A stretch of 64,000 nucleotides of DNA. Source: Rhodoferax sp. (GTDB lineage: Bacteria > Pseudomonadota > Gammaproteobacteria > Burkholderiales > Burkholderiaceae_C). The notes below the pieces were generated by a model that was not told where the DNA came from, made no database searches, and was given only the letters and a program-made list of their open reading frames with translations. Made by a program: the position numbers and the translations under genes. Within the stretch, counting starts at the first letter, position 1, and each line of letters opens with the position of its first letter. The stretch covers positions 1 through 64,000 of the forward strand of contig NZ_JAQTMS010000014.1 of assembly GCF_028714215.1 (NCBI RefSeq), given 5' to 3'. Below are positions 44,899-54,718 of this stretch, one piece after another.

Positions 44899-45921
44899 AT
44901 GAAATTGCAGCTTGGTAAATTATTCAACACCACTTCCCTGCGTCCGCTGGCCGGCGCACTGCTGGCCTGCGCCCTGGCGGCACCGGCACTGGCCCAGTGG
45001 CAGCCGACCAAGACGGTCGAGATCATTGTGCCGGCCGGCGCCGGCGGCGCCGCCGACCAGATGGCGCGCATGATCCAGGGCATCGTCGTCAAGCACCAGT
45101 TGATGAAGCAGCCGATCATGGTCATGAACAAGTCGGGCGCCAGCGGTGCCGAGGGCATCATGGACGTGAAAGACGCCAAGGGCGACCCGCACAAGCTGAT
45201 GACGGCGTTCTCCGCCATCTACACCTTGCCGGTGGCCGTCAACCTGCCGTTCAACTGGCGCGACCTCAATCCCGTGGCCTTGATCGCGCTGGACGAATTT
45301 TTGCTCTGGGTGAATAGCGAGACGCCTTACAAGACGCCCAAGGAATACCTCGCCGCCGTCAAGGCCGCCGCGCCCGGAACCTTCAAGATGGGTGGCACCG
45401 GCTCGAAGCGCGAGGACCACATCATCAGCGTCATGCTGGACAAGGTGGCGGGCACCAAATTCACCTACATCCCGTACAAGAGCGGCGGCGAGGCGGCGAC
45501 CCAGCTGGTCGGCAAGCACATCGACTCCAACGTCAACAATCCCAGCGAAAACATTGCCCAGTGGCGCGCCGACCAGGTGCGTGCCCTGTGCGTCTTCTCG
45601 GCGCAACGCATGGTCTACAAGGACAAGGTCACCAAAGACCTGTCGTGGGCCGATATTCCGACCTGCAAGGAGTCCGGCGTCGACGTCGAATACCAGATGC
45701 TGCGCGGCTTTTTCATCCCGTCCGGCACCAGCAAGGAGCAGGTCGCGTTCTACGTCGACCTGCTGAAGAAGGTGGCGGCCACGCAGGAGTGGAAGGACTA
45801 CCTGAACAAGCAGGCGCTCAAGGATGTGTTCCTGACCGGGCCCGAGTTCGTCAAGTTCCTGGAGAAGGACGAGGCCTTCCACAACAAGCTGATGAAGGAA
45901 GCCGGCTTCGCCCACAAATAG
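44899..45921 (+). CDS. Tripartite tricarboxylate transporter binding protein (TctC/Bug family)
   Basis: 340 aa periplasmic binding protein. Signal peptide with cleavage near LAAPALA-QWQP, then the Bug-family KTVEIIVPAGAGGAADQMAR and FKMGGTGSKREDH motifs. It starts 10 bp after the aminotransferase gene, with GAGGAG upstream. Divergence within the Bug family prevents a substrate call. Confidence 0.92.
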   Translation: MKLQLGKLFNTTSLRPLAGALLACALAAPALAQWQPTKTVEIIVPAGAGGAADQMARMIQGIVVKHQLMKQPIMVMNKSGASGAEGIMDVKDAKGDPHKLMTAFSAIYTLPVAVNLPFNWRDLNPVALIALDEFLLWVNSETPYKTPKEYLAAVKAAAPGTFKMGGTGSKREDHIISVMLDKVAGTKFTYIPYKSGGEAATQLVGKHIDSNVNNPSENIAQWRADQVRALCVFSAQRMVYKDKVTKDLSWADIPTCKESGVDVEYQMLRGFFIPSGTSKEQVAFYVDLLKKVAATQEWKDYLNKQALKDVFLTGPEFVKFLEKDEAFHNKLMKEAGFAHK

Positions 45922-45952
45922 GCGCGCAGCGGTGCCATCAGCGAGGTGACAG

Positions 45953-46462
45953 ATGGAACAAAAGCAGCCAAATCCGCAGCCCACTGGCTGGTCTTTCAGC
46001 GCTGTCGATGCGATCGCGGCGGTCGTCATCTTTGCCGTCGGCGTGGTGATGATGGTCGACAACTACAAGATCGGCGCCGGCTGGGCCAGTGACGGCCCCG
46101 AGTCGGGTTATTTCCCGTTTCGCATCGGCGCCATTCTTTGTTTTGCCAGCTTGGTGGTGGCGCTCCGGTCGCTGCTGGGCAAGCAGCGCAAGTTGGAGAT
46201 TTTTGTCTCCCGGGAACGCTTCAAGCCGGTGTTGCTGGTGTTGCTGCCGACCGCCGTCTATGTGCTGGCGATCCAGTTTCTGGGCATCTATGTCGCCTCC
46301 ACGCTGTTCATCGCGGCCTTCATGCGGGTGATGGACAAAAGCAGTTGGTTGAAGACCTTGCTGGTCAGTCTGGGCGTCAGTGTGCTGCTGTTCTGGATGT
46401 TCGAAATACAGTTCAAGGTGCCGCTGCCGAAAGGCCCTCTTGAAGCCTGGTTCGGCTACTGA
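45953..46462 (+). CDS. Tripartite tricarboxylate transporter small membrane subunit (TctB)
   Basis: 169 aa with four hydrophobic helices (AIAAVVIFAVGVVMMVDN, FRIGAILCFASLVVALRSLL, FKPVLLVLLPTAVYVLAIQFL, SLGVSVLLFWMFEIQFKVPL). GYFPFRIGAIL and the end KVPLPKGPLEAWFGY are typical TctB features. Located between tctC and tctA. Confidence 0.92.
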   Translation: MEQKQPNPQPTGWSFSAVDAIAAVVIFAVGVVMMVDNYKIGAGWASDGPESGYFPFRIGAILCFASLVVALRSLLGKQRKLEIFVSRERFKPVLLVLLPTAVYVLAIQFLGIYVASTLFIAAFMRVMDKSSWLKTLLVSLGVSVLLFWMFEIQFKVPLPKGPLEAWFGY

Positions 46463-46486
46463 AACCCGCTACCGGAGTACTCCTCA

Positions 46487-48004
46487 GTGAACGAACTTGA
46501 CGCACTCTTCCAGGGCTTCGCGCTGGCGCTGAGCTGGTACAACATCGGCATGATGGCGATCGGCATCGTGCTGGGTGTCGTGATCGGCGTGCTGCCCGGC
46601 CTGGGCGGCCCCAACGGCGTCGCCATCCTGCTGCCGCTGACCTTCACCATGGCGCCCACCTCGGCCATCATCATGCTGTCGTGCATCTACTGGGGCTCCC
46701 TGTTCGCCGGCGCCATCACCTCGGTGCTGTTCAATATCCCGGGCGAGACGCACTCGGTGGCCACCACCTTCGACGGCTATCCGCTGGCCCAGCAAGGGCG
46801 CGCCGGTGAGGCGCTCACCGCATCCTTCACCGGCTCCTTCTTCGGCGCGCTGGTGGCGGTGCTGTTGATCACTTTCCTGGCGCCGCTGGTGGCCAAGTTC
46901 GCCCTGAAGTTCGGTCCGCCCGAATTCTTCGCCGTCTATCTGCTGACCTTCTGCAGCTTTGTCGGGACTGGCAAAGATCCTTTCAAGACCATCATTTCGA
47001 TGATGCTGGGCTTTGGCCTGGCGGCGGTGGGCATGGACACCGTCAGCGGCGAGTTGCGCATGACTTTCGGCTGGTCGGAACTGCTGCGCGGCATCGATTT
47101 CCTGATTGTGGTGATCGGTCTGTTCGGCATCGGTGAAATCCTGATCAGCATGGAGGAGGGCCTGGCCTTCGAGGGCAAGAGCGCCAAGATCAACATGAAA
47201 GTGGTGCTGGAAACCTGGAAGCAACTGCCCAAGTACTGGCTCACCTTGATCCGCAGCGCGGCCATCGGCTGCTGGATGGGCATCACGCCCGGCGGCGCCA
47301 CTGCCGCCTCGTTCATGGGCTATGGCATCGCCAAGCGGTTTTCGAAAAATGGCGACAAGTTCGGCACCGGCCAGTTGGAAGGCGTGATCGCCCCCGAGAC
47401 CGCCGCCCATGCCTCCGGCACCGCCGCCTTGCTGCCGATGCTGGCGCTGGGCATTCCGGGCTCCGCCACTGCGGCCGTGTTGTTGGGTGGGTTGATGGTG
47501 TGGGGCTTGCAGCCGGGGCCGCTGCTGTTCGTCGAGCAAAAAGACTTTGTCTGGGGTCTGATCGCCAGCATGTACCTGTCCAATATCGCCGGCCTGATCA
47601 TTGTCCTGAGCACGGTGCCCCTGTTCGCCGCGATCCTGCGCATTCCGTTTGCCATCATTGCGCCGGTCATCATTGTGGTCTGTGCCATCGGTGCTTATTC
47701 GGTGCACAGCGCCATGCTGGACATCTGGTTCATGCTGTTGTTCGGCATCGTGGGTTACGTCTTGAAGAAGCTGGACTATCCGCTGGCGCCGCTGGTGCTG
47801 TCGCTGGTGCTGGGCGACCGCGCCGAAGCGGCGTTTCGCCAGACCATGATGGGCTCCAAAGGCGGCCTGGGCGTGTTCTGGTCCAACTCGCTGGTCGGCA
47901 GCATCACCACCCTGGCACTGCTCATGCTGTTCTGGCCGATGCTGGCATTTGCCTGGACCAAATTGCGTCAAATGCTGCGTGCCGGCCCCGGCACCGCGGC
48001 CTAG
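46487..48004 (+). CDS. Tripartite tricarboxylate transporter large membrane subunit (TctA)
   Basis: 505 aa, about 11-12 membrane helices. The family signature GVLPGLGGPNGVAILLPLTF is at residues 33-52 and the second Gly-rich motif GITPGGATAASFMGY follows mid-protein; HASGTAALLPMLALGIPGS is also conserved. The start is GTG 46487. It imports carboxylate-type solutes driven by an ion gradient. Confidence 0.94.
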   Translation: MNELDALFQGFALALSWYNIGMMAIGIVLGVVIGVLPGLGGPNGVAILLPLTFTMAPTSAIIMLSCIYWGSLFAGAITSVLFNIPGETHSVATTFDGYPLAQQGRAGEALTASFTGSFFGALVAVLLITFLAPLVAKFALKFGPPEFFAVYLLTFCSFVGTGKDPFKTIISMMLGFGLAAVGMDTVSGELRMTFGWSELLRGIDFLIVVIGLFGIGEILISMEEGLAFEGKSAKINMKVVLETWKQLPKYWLTLIRSAAIGCWMGITPGGATAASFMGYGIAKRFSKNGDKFGTGQLEGVIAPETAAHASGTAALLPMLALGIPGSATAAVLLGGLMVWGLQPGPLLFVEQKDFVWGLIASMYLSNIAGLIIVLSTVPLFAAILRIPFAIIAPVIIVVCAIGAYSVHSAMLDIWFMLLFGIVGYVLKKLDYPLAPLVLSLVLGDRAEAAFRQTMMGSKGGLGVFWSNSLVGSITTLALLMLFWPMLAFAWTKLRQMLRAGPGTAA

Positions 48005-48020
48005 CTACGGGAGAACCAAC

Positions 48021-48464
48021 ATGAGCGAAACGCACCCAACTCTGCGACTGGTCAGCAAGCGTTGCCTGACCCTGGAACTGGTCAAGGCGATGGCCCTTGC
48101 GGCCGAAGCCGAAGCCTTGCACAACCACTGGAAAGTGAGCATCGCCATCGTCGATGACGGGGCCAACCTGCTTTACCTGGAACGGCTCGATGGAGCGCAA
48201 ATCGCCAGCGCCGAGGTGGCGCTGGGCAAGGCCCGCACCGCGATGCGCTACAAGCGTCCCAGCAAGGCACTGGAAGAGGCGGTCAACGGCGGTCGAACAT
48301 CCTTGGTGGCGGTCGCCGGGATCACGCCATTGCAAGGCGCGGTGCCGATTTTTTACGACGGCGAGATCATCGGTGCCATCGGTGTCTCGGGTGTGCTGCC
48401 GACGCAGGACGAGCAGATCGCGCTGGCCGGCGCCAACCAGCTGGCGCAACTGCTGGGCCGATAA
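48021..48464 (+). CDS. GlcG/HbpS-like protein (DUF336)
   Basis: 147 aa. SIAIVDDGANLLYLERLDGA and GAVPIFYDGEIIGAIGVSG are the DUF336 landmarks. The family is found in glycolate and other C2/C3 utilisation operons and in heme-binding HbpS; its role here is unknown. ATG 48021 follows GGGAGAA. Last gene of the GntR-controlled operon. Confidence 0.88.
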   Translation: MSETHPTLRLVSKRCLTLELVKAMALAAEAEALHNHWKVSIAIVDDGANLLYLERLDGAQIASAEVALGKARTAMRYKRPSKALEEAVNGGRTSLVAVAGITPLQGAVPIFYDGEIIGAIGVSGVLPTQDEQIALAGANQLAQLLGR

Positions 48465-48477
48465 GCGGCGGCCCGTT

Positions 48478-48912
48478 TCAATCCTGGGTGGCGCGGCGCT
48501 GTACGCAGGCGATGTAGGCAGCGCCATCGGGCGGTCGCCCGGCGCGCTGGCTCTCCCACAGCATCTGGCCCAGGCATTCCATCGCCTCGTGGTGCGCCAG
48601 GTGCAGGGAATCGCGGCGGTGCGTCAACAACTCCACCGCCTGACGGATGCCGCGCGGCTGGTCGATGCTGCACTGCTCGCTGATCGACAAGTGCATGGAC
48701 AGGTGCAGGAACGGGTTGCTCTTGCCGTCCTCGGCCTGCTGCATGGCGGCCAGGGCCAGATCGACGTCCGCCAGAGCCGCGTGGTACTCGGGATGCTCGT
48801 CTATCCACAGACTGGCGATGGTCTCCAGGGCTTCCAGGGCTTGTCCGGAGCGGGTCTTGGCATAAACAGCGCAGAAATAGCGCCTGACGTCGGCTTGCGA
48901 GGGAGAAAACAT
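48478..48912 (-). CDS. DUF1841 family protein
   Basis: 144 aa starting MFSPSQADVRRYFCAVYAK; the FSPSQ start, HLSMHLSISEQCSIDQPRGIR and HHEAMECLGQMLWESQRAG segments fit DUF1841. His-rich helical protein, function unknown. It converges on the GlcG-like gene and is divergent from the thiolase gene. Confidence 0.85.
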   Translation of the reverse strand: MFSPSQADVRRYFCAVYAKTRSGQALEALETIASLWIDEHPEYHAALADVDLALAAMQQAEDGKSNPFLHLSMHLSISEQCSIDQPRGIRQAVELLTHRRDSLHLAHHEAMECLGQMLWESQRAGRPPDGAAYIACVQRRATQD

Positions 48913-49000
48913 AAGTCTATTGTCGCTGGCTGTCGCGCACGCTGCAGCCGGCAAGCCTTTGTTGCAGCGAAAATGCAATCTTTTCCTCGGGACCACTGCC

Positions 49001-50203
49001 ATGAACCAAGCCTTCATCTGCGACGCCATCCGCACCCCCTTCGGCCGCTACGGCGGCGCCCTCTCCAGCGTGCGCACCGACGACCTGGCGGCGCTCCCGA
49101 TCAAGGCCTTGATGGCACGCAACCCCGGTGTTGACTGGCAGGCCGTCAGCGATGTGATCTTTGGTTGCGCCAATCAGGCCGGCGAAGACAACCGCAACGT
49201 CGCCCACATGGCGTCCCTGTTGGCCGGGCTGCCGCAGGAAGTGCCCGGTGCCACTATGAACCGCTTGTGCGGCTCGGGGCTGGACGCCCTGGGCACGGCG
49301 GCACGCGCCATCAAGTGCGGCGAAGCGACGCTGATGATTGCCGGTGGCGTCGAGAGCATGAGCCGCGCGCCTTTCGTCATGCCCAAGATGGAGACTGCTT
49401 TCGGCCGCAGCAATGCGGTCTACGACACCACCATAGGCTGGCGCTTCATCAACAAGCTGATGAAAGAAAAATACGGCGTCGACAGCATGCCCGAGACCGC
49501 CGAGAACGTCGCCACCGAGTACAAAATAGAGCGTGCGGCGCAGGACCAGATGGCGCTGGCCAGTCAGACGAAAGCGGTGGCGGCGCAACGAGCCGGTCAC
49601 CTGGCGCGCGAGATCACGCCGGTCAGCATTGCCCAGAAGAAAGGCGACGCCATCGTCGTCGACAAAGACGAACACCCGCGCGCCACCAGCCTGGAGGCGC
49701 TGGCCAAACTCAAACCGATTGTGCGCCCCGACGGCACGGTTACCGCCGGCAATGCCAGCGGCGTCAACGACGGCGCCTGCGCCTTGCTGCTGGCCGACGA
49801 GAAAACCGCCGCCCGGAACGGCTTGACACCCAGAGCGCGCGTGGTGGGCATGGCCACTGCCGGTGTGGCGCCGCGCATCATGGGCATGGGACCGGCGCCG
49901 GCTACCCTGAAGGTGCTGGCGCTGACCGGTCTGAAGATAGAACAGATGGACGTGATCGAACTCAACGAAGCCTTTGCCGCGCAAGGCCTGGCGGTGCTGC
50001 GAACCTTGGGCCTGAGAGACGACGACGCGCGCGTCAATCGCTGGGGCGGCGCCATTGCGCTAGGCCATCCGCTAGGCGCCTCCGGTGCGCGGCTGGCCAC
50101 CACCGCCGTCAACCAGTTGCAACAGAGCGGCGGCCGCTACGCCTTGTGCACCATGTGCATAGGCGTCGGGCAGGGCATTGCCGTCATTCTGGAACGGGTC
50201 TGA
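49001..50203 (+). CDS. pcaF: 3-oxoadipyl-CoA/acetyl-CoA thiolase
   Basis: 400 aa, the exact usual length of PcaF. Nucleophile Cys in NRLCGSGLDALGTAAR, active-site His in GGAIALGHPLGASGAR and second Cys in ALCTMCIGVGQG. The N-terminus FICDAIRTPFGRYGGALSSV and CANQAGEDNRNVA favour the beta-ketoadipyl-CoA thiolase subgroup (last step of the beta-ketoadipate pathway), but other degradative thiolases are close. No other pca genes are adjacent. ATG 49001 is the conserved start. Confidence 0.85.
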   Translation: MNQAFICDAIRTPFGRYGGALSSVRTDDLAALPIKALMARNPGVDWQAVSDVIFGCANQAGEDNRNVAHMASLLAGLPQEVPGATMNRLCGSGLDALGTAARAIKCGEATLMIAGGVESMSRAPFVMPKMETAFGRSNAVYDTTIGWRFINKLMKEKYGVDSMPETAENVATEYKIERAAQDQMALASQTKAVAAQRAGHLAREITPVSIAQKKGDAIVVDKDEHPRATSLEALAKLKPIVRPDGTVTAGNASGVNDGACALLLADEKTAARNGLTPRARVVGMATAGVAPRIMGMGPAPATLKVLALTGLKIEQMDVIELNEAFAAQGLAVLRTLGLRDDDARVNRWGGAIALGHPLGASGARLATTAVNQLQQSGGRYALCTMCIGVGQGIAVILERV

Positions 50204-50210
50204 TGGCCGG

Positions 50211-50966
50211 ATGACTGTTCCCGTCATCACCGATCCCGGGTTTTACGCCATCGCTGTTCCGGCGGTGCTGCTGCTGGGGGTCAGCAAAAGCGGCTTCGGT
50301 GCCGGCTTCGGCTCGCTGGCGGTGCCCCTGATGGCGCTGGTCGTGACGGTGCCGCAGGCGGCCGCTATCCTGATGCCCTTGCTGCTGCTGATGGACATCC
50401 TGGGCATGGCCGCGTTTCGCAAGGATTTCGACATCCCCTTGCTGAAGTTCCTGATTCCCTGCGGCCTGGTCGGCACCGTCATCGGGGCGCTGCTGTTCAA
50501 GCTGCTCAATGCCAGCACGGTGGCCGGTATCGTGGGCGCCTTCACGCTGGCGTTTCTGGCCCAGCGGCTGTTGTTCCCGCCGAAAGCGGACAGTGCGGCG
50601 CCGCCCAAATGGCTGGGCGCCATTCTCACCGCTACGGCCGGCTTTACCAGTTTCATTGCCCACGCCGGCGGCCCGCCAATCAGTGCCTACGTGATTCCGA
50701 TGCGCCTGTCGCCGGTCAAGTTCACCGCCACCATGGCCTTCTTTTTCTTCGTCATCAACCTGTCCAAATGGATTCCCTACGCCTGGCTGGGCCTGCTGGA
50801 CCTGCGCAATCTGATGACCTCGCTGCTGCTGTTGCCCATCGCACCGATAGGCGTCTGGTTGGGCGTCTGGCTGGCGCGGCGCATCAACCAGGTGCTGTTT
50901 TACCGCCTGGTGTACCTGGGCATGTTCCTCACCGGCGTCAAGCTGGTGTGGGATGCGTTGCGCTGA
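50211..50966 (+). CDS. TauE/SafE family membrane exporter
   Basis: 251 aa, about eight hydrophobic helices. AVLLLGVSKSGFGAGFGSLAVPLMAL and FIAHAGGPPISAYVIPMRL are family motifs. Members move sulfite, sulfoacetate or other organic anions; the substrate is unknown here. It starts 7 bp after the thiolase stop, so is probably co-transcribed with it. Confidence 0.9.
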   Translation: MTVPVITDPGFYAIAVPAVLLLGVSKSGFGAGFGSLAVPLMALVVTVPQAAAILMPLLLLMDILGMAAFRKDFDIPLLKFLIPCGLVGTVIGALLFKLLNASTVAGIVGAFTLAFLAQRLLFPPKADSAAPPKWLGAILTATAGFTSFIAHAGGPPISAYVIPMRLSPVKFTATMAFFFFVINLSKWIPYAWLGLLDLRNLMTSLLLLPIAPIGVWLGVWLARRINQVLFYRLVYLGMFLTGVKLVWDALR

Positions 50967-50975
50967 CTGCGCTTC

Positions 50976-52796
50976 TCAGCGGTCCCAGCCCTGCGGCCGT
51001 TGCCGCTGCGCGCGTTCCTGCGCCATCTGCTCTTCGAGCTGCTGGCGCCCCTGCTTGACCACGGCAATCAGCTTGGCCCGGTCCTGGTGGTGCGGGTACA
51101 TTTTTTCGAACAATTCCAAGTTGTGCTGGCGAAAGCGCATGGCGGTCTGGCGCGCTTCATGGGCGCCGTGGCCCAGCAGTTCCAGCACGCTGCGGGCACT
51201 GCGCAGGCTGGAGTCGAACATCTCGCGCTCCACCTGCATCACGCCGCGGTCGCGCAACTGGTTCCAGTGGGTCACATCACGCGCCCGCGCCACGATCTGC
51301 AGAGCGGGAAAGTGTTGATGCGCCAGGTCCACGATTTTCAGCGACTGCTCCACATCGTCCACCGCCACCACCAAAACCCTGGCGCTGGCGGCGCCCGCCG
51401 TGCGCAGCAAGTCGAGTCGTGACGCATCACCATAAAAGACGCGGTAACCAAAGCGGCGCGCCGCCTCTATCATCTCGGCGTCGTGGTCCAGCACGGTGCA
51501 GGGGATGCCCTGGGCCAGCATCAGGCGCGCAATGATCTGCCCGTAGCGACCGAAGCCGGCAATCACGATGGGCGCCTCTTGCGGCTCCGATATTTCTTCT
51601 AACCGGACCTTGCCCCGCCTGGCCCAGCGCGGCAACAGCAGTTTGTCGATTGCCACCAGCAGCAGCGGGCTGAGCAGCATCGACACGGCGACCGCGCCGA
51701 TCAGCAGCGAGGCGGTGGGCGCCGGCAACACATGGCCAACGGCGGCGGACTGAAACACGACAAAGGCGAATTCACCGCCTTGCGCCAGCAGCAGGGTGAA
51801 AACGGGCCGTTCCTGAAACGGCAACTTCATCAGCCGCGCCAGCGCATAAATCAGCAGCCCTTTGACAGTCAAGAACCCCAGCACGATGAGCGCCATCAGC
51901 CCGGGCGATTGGCGCAGTACGGCAAAGTCGATGCTCATGCCGACGGCGATGAAGAACAGGCCCAGCAGCAAACCCTTGAACGGTTCGATATCGGTTTCCA
52001 GCTCGCGCCGGTACTCGCTCTCCGCCAACAGCACGCCGGCCAGAAAAGCGCCCAGCGCCATCGACAGCCCGACGCCTTGCATCAGCGCGGCGATGCCCAC
52101 CACCAGCAGCAGCGCGCTAGCGGTAAAGATCTCGGGCGTGTTGGAACGGGCGATCCAGCGAAACAGCGGTCGCATCAACAGTCTGCCGCCCAGGATGATG
52201 GCGGCGACGACAGCGACTATTTTCAGGGCCTCCAAGGCATGGTTGGCGGCGGGCTGGACCTCGTTCTGTGCCGAAACCAGGCCCAGCAGCGGCAGCAAGG
52301 CCAGGATCGGAATGGCCGCCACATCCTGAAACAGCAGAATTGAAAATGCGGCCTGCCCGCTGCCGGTGGGCAGCAGGTTGCGCTCCCTCATGGCCTGTAA
52401 CGCAATGGCGGTACTGGAGAGCGCCAACCCCAGGCCGGCCACCAGGGCGATGCGCCAACCGATCCCGAAGCCGATGGCGACGCCGGTCAGCAGCAGGGCA
52501 CAACCCAACACCTGCGCCGTGCCCCAACCAAAGATCGGGCGGCGCAGGCTCCACAGGCGTCTGGGTTCGAGTTCCAGCCCGACCAGAAACAGCATCAACA
52601 CGACGCCAAATTCGGCGAAGTGCAGGATGTCTTCCACATTGGTCACCAGGCCCAGCCCCCAGGGTCCGATGGCCATGCCGGCGGCCAGATATCCGATGAT
52701 GGAGCCCAGGCCCAGGGCTTTGCTCAAGGGCACGGCAATGACCGCCGCGCTCAGGTAGATGAAGCTGTTGATCAGCCAGGCGGGTGCATGTTCCAT
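50976..52796 (-). CDS. CPA2 cation:proton antiporter, KefB/KefC type
   Basis: 606 aa. An N-terminal Na+/H+ exchanger domain of about 12 helices (IIGYLAAGMAIGPWGLGLV ... ALSSTAIALQAM) is followed by a TrkA-N/RCK domain (PIVIAGFGRYGQIIARLMLAQG, Rossmann GxGxxG) from about residue 405 and a C-terminal tail. KefC/KefB release potassium in response to glutathione adducts. A KefF-like flavoprotein gene lies 2 bp upstream in the same direction, supporting the Kef assignment. Confidence 0.9.
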   Translation of the reverse strand: MEHAPAWLINSFIYLSAAVIAVPLSKALGLGSIIGYLAAGMAIGPWGLGLVTNVEDILHFAEFGVVLMLFLVGLELEPRRLWSLRRPIFGWGTAQVLGCALLLTGVAIGFGIGWRIALVAGLGLALSSTAIALQAMRERNLLPTGSGQAAFSILLFQDVAAIPILALLPLLGLVSAQNEVQPAANHALEALKIVAVVAAIILGGRLLMRPLFRWIARSNTPEIFTASALLLVVGIAALMQGVGLSMALGAFLAGVLLAESEYRRELETDIEPFKGLLLGLFFIAVGMSIDFAVLRQSPGLMALIVLGFLTVKGLLIYALARLMKLPFQERPVFTLLLAQGGEFAFVVFQSAAVGHVLPAPTASLLIGAVAVSMLLSPLLLVAIDKLLLPRWARRGKVRLEEISEPQEAPIVIAGFGRYGQIIARLMLAQGIPCTVLDHDAEMIEAARRFGYRVFYGDASRLDLLRTAGAASARVLVVAVDDVEQSLKIVDLAHQHFPALQIVARARDVTHWNQLRDRGVMQVEREMFDSSLRSARSVLELLGHGAHEARQTAMRFRQHNLELFEKMYPHHQDRAKLIAVVKQGRQQLEEQMAQERAQRQRPQGWDR

Positions 52797-52798
52797 GG

Positions 52799-53527
52799 CT
52801 ATCGTGTCTCCGGGCCGAACATTTCGTGTGTTGTGTTACCCACTGCGGTGGCCCAACTTTGCTGCGCGTGGCCCGGCGCGCCGGCGTGCAAGTCGTCCGG
52901 CCGATCGGCAGCGGGTACCTGGCAGTCCGGGCACTTGTCCAGTTCGTCAAGCTCGCTCCAAAGTGGGTAGCTTTGCAGGCGTTGCCTGAAAGTCTCTGCG
53001 TGCTGCCCGATTTCCTGCTCCGATACGCTGTTGGCGCCGTGCAGCAGCATGGGCGGTAAAAAGCGCATCCCGCACAGCGCCGCGGTCTGCTCGTAAGGCG
53101 GCAAAAAGGCGTCAAAAAAGTAGCGGTTGTAGCCTTGCGGGTGGTAGGAGTCTTCCGCGCCACCGGTGCTGGCCACCAGCCACAGGTCCTTGCCGCGCAA
53201 GGCCTGGCCGCCGGCTCCGTAAGCCCAGCCGTAGCTGAGCACATCGTCGAGCCAGAGTTTTTGCAGGGCCGGCATCGAATACCAGTGAATCGGGTGCAGC
53301 AGAACGATCAATTGCGCGGCGGCCAGCCGGGCCTGCTCGGCGGCGACGTCAATGCAGTAGTCCGGGTAGCGGGAGTACAAGTCGTTGATGTCGACGCCGT
53401 CCACTGTGCGCGTACTCGCCAGCAGGCGCCGGTTGACGCGCGAGTCGCGCCAGTTGGGGTGGGCGGCGATGAGGTAGATGGGCTGGCCGGAGGGCCGCTC
53501 TGGTGTTGTCAGGTTTGTTGGGTCCAT
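52799..53527 (-). CDS. KefF-like NAD(P)H oxidoreductase (flavodoxin fold)
   Basis: About 242 aa from ATG 53527. YLIAAHPNWRDSRVNRRLL (FMN phosphate site), LIVLLHPIHWYSMPALQKLWLDDVLSYGWAYG and STGGAEDSYHPQG are shared with KefF/KefG and MdaB-type enzymes. It acts as a regulatory partner of Kef channels. A C-terminal extension carries a CPDC pair (DKCPDCQVPAAD), which is unusual for KefF. Start and spacing suggest a kefF-kefC operon. Confidence 0.86.
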   Translation of the reverse strand: MDPTNLTTPERPSGQPIYLIAAHPNWRDSRVNRRLLASTRTVDGVDINDLYSRYPDYCIDVAAEQARLAAAQLIVLLHPIHWYSMPALQKLWLDDVLSYGWAYGAGGQALRGKDLWLVASTGGAEDSYHPQGYNRYFFDAFLPPYEQTAALCGMRFLPPMLLHGANSVSEQEIGQHAETFRQRLQSYPLWSELDELDKCPDCQVPAADRPDDLHAGAPGHAQQSWATAVGNTTHEMFGPETR

Positions 53528-53568
53528 ACCGCTAACATAGCGCAAAGTTCAATTCCCAGGAGTCAGCC

Positions 53569-54186
53569 ATGCCAGTGGTCGTTGTTGCCAATCCAAAAGG
53601 CGGTGTCGGCAAGTCCACCTTGTCGACCAATATCGCCGGTTATTTCGCGGCGCAAGGGCATGCCGTGATGCTGGGCGATGCCGATCGCCAGCAGTCCTCC
53701 CGCCTGTGGCTGGGGCTGCGCCCACCCGCCGCGCGGCCGATTGCCACCTGGGACGTGAATGCCGACATGATTGCCAAGGCCCCCAAGGGCACCACCCATG
53801 TGGTGCTGGACACGCCGGCCGGTCTGCACGGCTGGCGCTTCAATGACGTGATGAAGATGGCGCACAAGGTGATCGTGCCGCTGCAGCCCAGCGTGTTCGA
53901 CATCTTTGCGACCAAGGCCTTTCTGGATCAATTGATGAAGAACAAGCACTACGACAAGCTGCAGATCGGCGTCGTCGGCATGCGGGTCGATGCGCGCACC
54001 ATCGCCGCCGACAAGCTGCATGAATTTGTGGCGACCCTGGGCTTGCCGGTGCTGGGCTATCTGCGCGACACGCAAAACTACATTCATCTGGCGGCGCGCG
54101 GCCTGACGCTGTTCGACGTGACGCCCGGCCGGGTCGAAAAAGACCTGGCACAGTGGCAGTCTATCTGCGACTGGCTGGATGCCTGA
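53569..54186 (+). CDS. Orphan ParA/MinD-like ATPase
   Basis: 205 aa. Deviant Walker A NPKGGVGKSTLSTN with both signature Lys residues, GDADRQQSS (A' motif) and VVLDTPAGLHG (Walker B). No parB or centromere-like repeats are adjacent, so it probably positions some cellular structure rather than the chromosome. AGGAG lies just upstream of the ATG. Confidence 0.9.
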   Translation: MPVVVVANPKGGVGKSTLSTNIAGYFAAQGHAVMLGDADRQQSSRLWLGLRPPAARPIATWDVNADMIAKAPKGTTHVVLDTPAGLHGWRFNDVMKMAHKVIVPLQPSVFDIFATKAFLDQLMKNKHYDKLQIGVVGMRVDARTIAADKLHEFVATLGLPVLGYLRDTQNYIHLAARGLTLFDVTPGRVEKDLAQWQSICDWLDA

Positions 54187-54262
54187 CGAGTGCAAGTCAG
54201 GGCCAGCCGGTCTTGTCGCTTACCTGACAAGCGACGCCAGCGCCTCTGGCTACAGTAGCGGC

Positions 54263-54718
54263 ATGAAAACATTTCAAACCCTCTCCGAGCTGTCGAGTCT
54301 GGTTGGCCAGGAAATCACGGTCAGCGACTGGATCAGCATTACGCAAGAACAGGTCAACCTGTTTGCGCAAGCCACCGGCGACCACCAGTGGATTCATGTC
54401 GATGTCGAGAAAGCCAAGACCGGGCCGTTTGGCGGCCCGATCGCCCACGGCTACCTGACGCTGTCGCTGTTGCCGCAGTTTTTTCAGTCTTCCATCAAAG
54501 TGGTGGAGACCCGCATGGGCGTCAATTACGGGCTGAACAAGGTGCGCTTCATGGCGCCGGTGCCGGTCGGCAGCCGTTTGCGGGCGCGCATGAAACTGCT
54601 CAAGAGCGATGCGATCGACCAGGGCGGCTTCCAATTGACCTGGGAAGTTGCGATCGAGCGCGAAGGCGTGTCCAAACCGGCCTGTGTCGCCGAGTCGATA
54701 GCGCGCTACTACCCCTGA
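54263..54718 (+). CDS. MaoC-like dehydratase (hot-dog fold)
   Basis: 151 aa. ATGDHQWIHVDVEKA carries the catalytic Asp and His of R-specific enoyl-CoA hydratases, and GGPIAHGYLTLSLLP is the second conserved segment. Members hydrate enoyl-CoA in fatty acid or polyhydroxyalkanoate metabolism. It stands alone, 76 bp after parA. Confidence 0.92.
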   Translation: MKTFQTLSELSSLVGQEITVSDWISITQEQVNLFAQATGDHQWIHVDVEKAKTGPFGGPIAHGYLTLSLLPQFFQSSIKVVETRMGVNYGLNKVRFMAPVPVGSRLRARMKLLKSDAIDQGGFQLTWEVAIEREGVSKPACVAESIARYYP